Source of the DNA: QZKY01 sp964488675
GTDB lineage: Bacteria; Pseudomonadota; Gammaproteobacteria; Burkholderiales; Burkholderiaceae_D
DNA length: 10,740 nt
Reading direction: 5' to 3'
Assembly: GCA_964488675.1 (NCBI GenBank)
Contig: CAZAWA010000076.1
Coordinates: forward strand, 1 to 10,740
The notes under the pieces are model-generated. The model was not told the origin of the DNA. It saw only the letters and a list, made by a program, of their open reading frames with translations, and did no database searches. Shown here piece by piece: positions 7,114 to 10,740 of this stretch (the first letter of the stretch is position 1; every line of letters starts with the position of its first letter). The position numbers and the translations under genes are program-made.

Positions 7114-7974
7114 TTATTTGGTTCTGGATTGCCTGATGTGCTCTTCCAGTTCCGCAAAAGAAGGCCGCTCGGTTGAGTAAAGCACTTTCCTGCCGAATTC
7201 GATTGCCAGAGGCGGTGCGTAACCATTGAGGCTCGCCAGCAGAGTCACCTTGATGCAAACCAGCATCTTCGAAGATTCGTTCAGCTTCTGCTCCAGCAAA
7301 GCCGCCAATGGGCTGACGAAGCCGTACGAAAGCAAAATGCCCAGGAAAGTTCCCACAAGCGCATTCGCGATCAGGATACCCAGTTCGGCTGGCGGCAAAC
7401 CGACCGACCCCATCGTATGCACCACACCCATGACGGCGGCGACAATGCCGAATGCAGGCATCGCATCACCCAGTTTGGAAATGCTGTGAACAGGCACCTC
7501 CCCTTCCTGATGATGCGTATCGATTTCGTTATCCATCAGATTTTCGATCTGGAAAGCATCCATGTTCCCTGACACCATGAGCCGCATGTAATCCGTGATG
7601 AATTCAATGACATGGTGATCTGACATGATGGCCGGATACTTGCTGAAGATCGGGCTATCCTTGGGCGCATCAATATCGCTTTCAATTGACATCAAGCCCT
7701 CCTTGCGCACCTTGGTAAGGATTTCCGACATCAATGCCATCAGCTCAAGATAAAGCGCTTTGGTGTATTTGGATCCCCTGAGCAAACTGGGAACGGCTTT
7801 CAGCGTCGCCTTGATAGCCTTTCCGTTATTGCCAACGAAAAATGCACCCAGCGCAGCGCCGCCGATCATCAACAATTCCACCGGCTGAAACAATGCCGCC
7901 ATGTGCCCGCCCGCAATCGCGAACCCGCCAAACACGGAAGCAGCAACAATTACATAACCAATAATGACTAGCAA
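7114..7974 (-). CDS. motA: MotA, flagellar stator protein (TTG start)
   Basis: MotA is the multi-pass stator subunit that touches FliG and converts proton flow to torque. The chosen TTG start at 7974 gives 286 residues beginning MLVIIGYVIV, the usual MotA start. It also brings the functional residues exactly to E. coli numbering: R90 and E98 in the cytoplasmic loop, P173 in AMPAFGI and P222 in VSPLAALLEQ. Four membrane segments are visible (about 2-22, 33-49, 170-191 and 199-220). AGGAG lies 7 bases upstream of the TTG. An in-frame extension to 8016 would add 14 residues without family support and hide this ribosome site. A TTG start may limit MotA synthesis. motB follows 30 bases later. Confidence 0.96.
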   Translation of the reverse strand: MLVIIGYVIVAASVFGGFAIAGGHMAALFQPVELLMIGGAALGAFFVGNNGKAIKATLKAVPSLLRGSKYTKALYLELMALMSEILTKVRKEGLMSIESDIDAPKDSPIFSKYPAIMSDHHVIEFITDYMRLMVSGNMDAFQIENLMDNEIDTHHQEGEVPVHSISKLGDAMPAFGIVAAVMGVVHTMGSVGLPPAELGILIANALVGTFLGILLSYGFVSPLAALLEQKLNESSKMLVCIKVTLLASLNGYAPPLAIEFGRKVLYSTERPSFAELEEHIRQSRTK

Positions 7975-7981
7975 GCAATAG

Positions 7982-7986
7982 CTCCT
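7982..7986 (-). promoter_or_regulatory. Ribosome binding site that sets the motA TTG start
   Basis: AGGAG on the minus strand is 7 bases before the TTG at 7974. Confidence 0.75.
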
Positions 7987-8148
7987 GTTAAATGCCTGTA
8001 CTGCAACTGTTCGCACGATTGTTCATAATCGCATGATAAGCAACTTGCAATCCATACAAACTCGTTAAAAGTGACCAACAAATGGCTTACTTCTGATTTT
8101 GAATTGGTGTTTTGCAATCACAAACCCAGAGAATTGTAACGGACTATC
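7987..8148 (-). other. Intergenic region upstream of motA
   Basis: These 162 AT-rich bases separate the methyltransferase gene from motA. I see no terminator and no sigma-28 promoter. On the minus strand TTGCAA, 17 bases, TATGAA is a weak sigma-70-like candidate. A motA promoter here is likely on spacing grounds but not proven by sequence. Confidence 0.35.
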
Positions 8149-8991
8149 TTACTTATGGGAAATCTTTGAAATGCGCCACCCATACAGCATGGCGTCCTCA
8201 AGATTTCCCTGGATGACTATATCCGGTTTTGCGCCCGGAATGATGAATTCATAGCTCAGCAAGAGAGTCCCATCTCGCATTTCACTGTTAGCTTTTTCCC
8301 ACAGTGACTCCATTGCTGCCGGAGACAAAAATGCGAATACCACATCAAACTGGGAAAAATCAAGACTGTTGTAATTCCCCAGAATGAAGCGCGCACTGCT
8401 GCGCGCAAGCCGCCCTCTTACCCAGCTGGCCAACCACGGAAGCGGAGCAAGCTCGACCCCAACGCAAGCAGATTGAGGTAAGCGTCTCGACAAATGCAGC
8501 ACCACTCCCCCCAGGCCGCTCCCGACATCGATGAATCGCACTGGCGTATCTACCGGCAACAAGTCAGCGACTTTATTCCATACAGGCTCCCCCGACAGAA
8601 ACAGCGGCACACGCGTCCTGAACGGCGTCCAGTAAACAGCAAGAAGTAACAGGAAAGCGCCAAGAAAAATGCCCGGTGACAAATTTTGTGAATAAGCAAA
8701 CAGCAGCGCAACCGGAAAACAAAATTGAATCGGCAGCCACCACAGCGGGAGGCGGCGCCAGTACGACAGTGCCGTGGCGATGGCTCCTTGCAGCAAGGCC
8801 GCTACGCCAATGCTCGCTTGCCATCCGAAAAAAGCACCGGACGCCAGCAGCAACGCATAAAGCAAAGCCATGGCGACAAGCTGAATAACACACGCCTGAA
8901 CGCCAGGCAGCAAAAAGCCGGGCTGGCTAAAAAAGCTGCCCGGCTTTGTCTTCCTGCGGGATTGCGGCTCATGGTCCAAAGCCGCCCCCAT
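8149..8991 (-). CDS. Membrane-anchored class I SAM-dependent methyltransferase
   Basis: The product has 280 residues. The first part holds four predicted membrane helices (about 32-56, 61-78, 83-100 and 105-123). The second is a class I methyltransferase fold with motif I FIDVGSGLGG (153-162) and the ribose-binding acidic residue E180 in VGVELAP. A later segment reads FDVVFAFLSPAAMESLWEK, followed by a basic/aromatic end. The pattern VELxP, then FLSPxxM, then SxxF-PG recalls the ATPSCKMT/FAM173 lysine methyltransferases, which are membrane-anchored; this is my recognition and was not tested. The start at 8991 lies 5 bases after the flhC stop, suggesting translational coupling; no clear ribosome site is seen. 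A longer start (TTG 9072) would overlap flhC deeply. motA follows 174 bases later. The substrate is unknown; the position suggests a flagellar membrane protein. Confidence 0.8.
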   Translation of the reverse strand: MGAALDHEPQSRRKTKPGSFFSQPGFLLPGVQACVIQLVAMALLYALLLASGAFFGWQASIGVAALLQGAIATALSYWRRLPLWWLPIQFCFPVALLFAYSQNLSPGIFLGAFLLLLAVYWTPFRTRVPLFLSGEPVWNKVADLLPVDTPVRFIDVGSGLGGVVLHLSRRLPQSACVGVELAPLPWLASWVRGRLARSSARFILGNYNSLDFSQFDVVFAFLSPAAMESLWEKANSEMRDGTLLLSYEFIIPGAKPDIVIQGNLEDAMLYGWRISKISHK

Positions 8992-8996
8992 GACGA

Positions 8997-9542
8997 TCAG
9001 GCTGCGGCCAGCGCGGCCTCCCTGACTTTCTTGGTTTTTCCTGCTCTTGAAGGCATATGGCACAAGCCACAAACGAAATCATCGTGAAGATCCAGGCTGT
9101 TGGCAACAAAGCGGCCCTTGCATTTTCCGCATGAGGTCAGTTTCAGCATTTTACTCTCAAAAAAGCGCACCAGCGTCCAGGCGCGAGTCAGAGAAAGAAC
9201 GGGTTCCTCGTCTCGTGCAGGCTGAACCTGTTCCAGATAAAGCTGGTACGCCTTGAGTATGGCCTCGATTCCTGAAATTCCGGCATGCTCCGTCAGGTAG
9301 CGGTGCGTATTCATGAATATCGACGAATGGATGTTCGGCTGCCAGGTAATGAACCAGTCCGTCGAAAATGGCAGCATGCCTTTAGGCGGTGACACGCCTT
9401 TCAGTTCTTTATACAGCTTGAGCAGTCTCTCGCGCGACAGCGATGTTTCAAGCTCAAGCAGTTGCAGTCGTGCACCCAGTTGAATGAGCTCAATCGCGAG
9501 CCGGATTTGCTTCGCTTCGGATACCAGACTTTTCTTTTTCAT
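8997..9542 (-). CDS. flhC: FlhC, flagellar transcriptional activator subunit
   Basis: FlhC joins FlhD in the FlhD4C2 complex, which activates class II flagellar promoters with sigma-70. The 181 residues align throughout with the family: the N-terminal helical part (AKQIRLAIELIQLGARLQLL), SPPKGMLPFSTDWF near 51-64, and a C-terminal zinc site with C138, C141, C158 and C161, close to the E. coli positions (137, 140, 157, 160). The basic tail (RAGKTKKVREA) is usual. The ATG at 9542 is preceded by AGAGGTC, a close ribosome site. The gene lies 48 bases downstream of flhD, and the methyltransferase gene starts 5 bases after its stop. Confidence 0.97.
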   Translation of the reverse strand: MKKKSLVSEAKQIRLAIELIQLGARLQLLELETSLSRERLLKLYKELKGVSPPKGMLPFSTDWFITWQPNIHSSIFMNTHRYLTEHAGISGIEAILKAYQLYLEQVQPARDEEPVLSLTRAWTLVRFFESKMLKLTSCGKCKGRFVANSLDLHDDFVCGLCHMPSRAGKTKKVREAALAAA

Positions 9543-9590
9543 GACCTCTGCCCCTTTGATTCAATTGATCCTGGTGAAAGAGTCGGGCTA

Positions 9591-9908
9591 TTACCTGAAA
9601 TCCTCGACGGGCTGGCCCGCCATCAGAATGGCGGCATGCGATTGCGCCAGGGAACGATCCTTGTTGTAGTTGGTAAGCATGCCGAGAATAGTGCTGTCTT
9701 CAAAGCGGAACCGGGCAAGCATCATATTGGAACTGGCAAGCTTCAAGAGCTGAGGATTGCTCAGCCCGGCCAGTAGGTCGGCAATGCTCTGACTGATGCC
9801 AAGGCGATATATGGCGGTTGCACGATCCGAGCGGATCATCTGCTGAGCCAGCATCAGGTAGCTCAGATTGGCATCGCGGATTTCAGCCATCATGTCATTT
9901 GTGTTCAT
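9591..9908 (-). CDS. flhD: FlhD, flagellar transcriptional activator subunit
   Basis: FlhD is the partner of FlhC in the master regulator of flagellar genes. The 105 residues match the family from MNTNDMMAEIRDANLSYL through AIYRLGISQSIADLLAGLS to the C-terminal segment FEDSTILGMLTNY. The ATG at 9908 has GGAGG five bases upstream and gives the usual length. An upstream in-frame extension to 10112 adds 68 residues without any FlhD similarity and crosses two palindromes, so I reject it. No cysteine is present, so the disulfide formed through C65 in E. coli FlhD cannot form here. It is the first gene of the flhDC unit, with a long upstream control region. Confidence 0.96.
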   Translation of the reverse strand: MNTNDMMAEIRDANLSYLMLAQQMIRSDRATAIYRLGISQSIADLLAGLSNPQLLKLASSNMMLARFRFEDSTILGMLTNYNKDRSLAQSHAAILMAGQPVEDFR

Positions 9909-10007
9909 CCCGTCCTCCGAATATTTCAGTGCGCACACCATTGTGTAGCCCGTGAGAAACATTCTGGAGGCACTACCGAAAATGGCAAATAGGCGGGGAA
10001 CGGTATT

Positions 10008-10022
10008 TTTCGTCGGACGAAA
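10008..10022. repeat. 15-bp palindrome upstream of flhD
   Basis: TTTCGTC-G-GACGAAA is a perfect inverted repeat with a one-base centre, about 100 bases upstream of the flhD ATG. The tiny centre argues for a protein-binding operator rather than an RNA hairpin. Confidence 0.55.
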
Positions 10023-10032
10023 TGGCGAAAGA

Positions 10033-10053
10033 TTGTAGGTTTTTGTCCTACAA
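10033..10053. repeat. 21-bp inverted repeat upstream of flhD
   Basis: TTGTAGG and CCTACAA are separated by 7 bases (TTTTTGT on the plus strand). It begins 11 bases from the palindrome at 10008-10022. On the flhD transcript it could form a 7-bp hairpin; as DNA it could be an operator two helical turns long. Confidence 0.55.
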
Positions 10054-10175
10054 ACGGCCACAGACCACCTTCCTCGCTGCAACTGCGCAGAGAAGAAAGC
10101 GGTTAAAACCATCCAATTTTTTTCAACTGACCTTAAAAGTGGCTAATTAAACCAGTTTATGTCAGCCGGCATTTC

Positions 10176-10223
10176 TTAAATTTTCGTCAAAAAGGGCTTG
10201 TCCTGTACTTTGATACTTATCAT
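10176..10223 (-). CDS. Possible 15-codon upstream open reading frame
   Basis: An ATG at 10223 is preceded by AAGGGGG at good spacing (AAAGC between) and opens MISIKVQDKPFLTKI, followed by TAA. It lies about 270 bases upstream of flhD and just downstream of a sigma-28-like site. The strong ribosome site is the only support; the peptide resembles nothing I know. It could be a leader peptide, a remnant of a lost gene, or chance. Confidence 0.2.
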   Translation of the reverse strand: MISIKVQDKPFLTKI

Positions 10224-10234
10224 GCTTTCCCCCT

Positions 10235-10261
10235 TTAACGGACTCCGGAACCCGAACTTTA
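10235..10261 (-). promoter_or_regulatory. Sigma-28-like promoter candidate facing flhD
   Basis: The minus strand reads TAAAGTTC, 11 bases, TCCGTTAA. This matches 13 of 16 positions of TAAAGTTT-N11-GCCGATAA with exact spacing. It is weaker than the site before cheW and overlaps the loop and one arm of a hairpin. It could drive a leader RNA toward flhD. Confidence 0.35.
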
Positions 10262-10270
10262 GGGTCCGGA
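10244..10270 (+). terminator. Hairpin with AT-rich tail upstream of the fumarase gene
   Basis: TCCGG-A-ACCC pairs with GGGTCCGGA (nine pairs with one bulged A) around an 8-base loop. On the plus strand it is followed by CAAAATA and then two T runs (TTTTTT within 10278-10290). It looks like an imperfect intrinsic terminator on the plus strand, but no gene in the window would need it; it may shield or attenuate the fumarase. It could equally be an operator. Confidence 0.35.
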
Positions 10271-10349
10271 CAAAATATTTTTTAATTTTTTACGATTCCT
10301 CAGCTTTCCGGCTGCCTTGCCGCCAAGTACAGAAATAAGCGCCTGACGC

Positions 10350-10379
10350 ATGACCGGACAATCGTCCCCAATGTAAAAT
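10350..10379 (+). promoter_or_regulatory. Possible sigma-70 promoter of the fumarase gene
   Basis: ATGACC (4 of 6 matches), 18 bases, TAAAAT (5 of 6 matches) would start transcription near 10386, about 38 bases before the fumarase ATG. Confidence 0.35.
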
Positions 10380-10423
10380 AAGCAGCCCCTCCAACCAACC
10401 CGACCATTCGAACCCGGCTGACC

Positions 10424-10740
10424 ATGACCATCATCAAGCAAGACGACCTGATTGAATCCGTTGCCTCCGCTCTCCAGTACATCAGCTACTACCACCCGGC
10501 CGACTTCATCGAGCATCTCGCCCGCGCGTACGAAGCGGAGCAAAGCCCGGCGGCCAAGGACGCGCTTGCGCAGATTCTCACCAATTCGCGCATGTGCGCC
10601 GAAGGCAAGCGCCCGATTTGCCAGGACACCGGAATCGTCAATGTCTTCCTGAAAATCGGCATGAATGTTCGGTTTGAGGGTTTTACCGGCTCGCTCGACG
10701 ACGCCATCAACGAGGGGGTGCGCCGTGCATACCTGCACCC
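10424..10740 (+). CDS. Class I fumarate hydratase, N-terminal part (runs off right edge)
   Basis: The visible 105 residues are the start of the alpha region of the iron-sulfur class I fumarase family: ALQYISYYHPADFI near 17-29, and NSRMCAEGKRPICQDTG, whose C66 corresponds to the first 4Fe-4S cluster ligand (C105 in E. coli FumA, in SCQDTG). The enzyme hydrates fumarate to malate in the citric acid cycle, in the cytoplasm. The ATG at 10424 starts at the usual point for this subfamily, but only a weak ribosome site precedes it. Class I tartrate dehydratase alpha subunits share this fold, so the substrate is not fully settled without the rest. It is transcribed away from flhDC and is probably unrelated in function. 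Confidence 0.85.
   Translation, partial: MTIIKQDDLIESVASALQYISYYHPADFIEHLARAYEAEQSPAAKDALAQILTNSRMCAEGKRPICQDTGIVNVFLKIGMNVRFEGFTGSLDDAINEGVRRAYLH

Larger units (their letters stand above)
9909..10423. promoter_or_regulatory. Divergent control region between flhD and the fumarase gene
   Basis: These 515 bases hold no convincing large gene. They contain several palindromes: 10008-10022, 10033-10053, 10101-10110 (GGTT-AA-AACC), 10148-10159 (TAAAC-CA-GTTTA) and 10211-10222 (TGATA-CT-TATCA). They also hold a hairpin at 10244-10270 followed by an AT-rich tract on the plus strand, a sigma-28-like site facing flhD and a possible sigma-70 site facing the fumarase. The flhDC promoter must lie here, since flhD is the first gene, but I could not place it with confidence. 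Confidence 0.7.

Noticed and set aside
7987..8148. FlhDC box or sigma-28 promoter upstream of motA
   Set aside because: I looked for the two half-sites of the FlhDC consensus and for TAAAGTTT/GCCGATAA and found no convincing match.
8992..9072. Longer methyltransferase start at a TTG inside flhC
   Set aside because: It would overlap flhC by 76 bases without a ribosome site; the ATG at 8991 is just after the flhC stop.
9909..10112. N-terminal extension of flhD by 68 residues
   Set aside because: No similarity to FlhD, no ribosome site, and it spans two palindromes; the ATG at 9908 has GGAGG and gives the normal length.
1..10740. CRISPR array, tRNA, rRNA, insertion sequence or prophage
   Set aside because: No regularly spaced repeats, tRNA-like cloverleaf, transposase or integrase, or terminal repeats were seen.

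Overview
The window looks like part of a flagellar and chemotaxis gene cluster from a betaproteobacterium. The reasons are FlhDC-type master regulators, the order flhDC - motAB - che, the betaproteobacterial style of CheY, CheA and receptor sequences, moderate GC, and a sigma-28 promoter of the enterobacterial/betaproteobacterial type. I cannot name the genus. The edges cut a cheB at the left and a class I fumarase at the right. A run of 10 N lies inside the receptor gene.

All flagellar and chemotaxis genes are on the minus strand, so they are transcribed from right to left: flhD (9591-9908), flhC (8997-9542), a membrane-anchored methyltransferase (8149-8991), motA (7114-7974, TTG start), motB (6160-7083), a CheZ-like protein (5555-6103), cheY (5122-5487), cheA (2991-5063), cheW (2115-2630), a methyl-accepting receptor (363-2071) and the start of cheB (1-217). 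The only plus-strand gene is the fumarase at the right edge (10424 onward). It diverges from flhDC across a regulatory region of about 515 bases rich in palindromes.

The genes form a complete core signalling route: receptor, CheW and CheA, then CheY, then a probable CheZ-type phosphatase, then the MotA/MotB stator, with FlhDC as the transcriptional master switch. Transcription appears to be segmented. A terminator-like structure follows cheA, and a nearly perfect sigma-28 promoter then drives cheW and the receptor. A strong intrinsic terminator closes the receptor gene before cheB. No cheR or cheD is present in the window.

Points worth a second look are: the four-helix membrane methyltransferase between flhC and motA; the unnamed protein with a CheZ-type D-x3-Q motif; charge-changing substitutions at very conserved sites in the receptor tip and the CheA N box; the palindromes and a second sigma-28-like site upstream of flhD; and the N gap, which does not fit the reading frame and is best explained as 8 missing bases.
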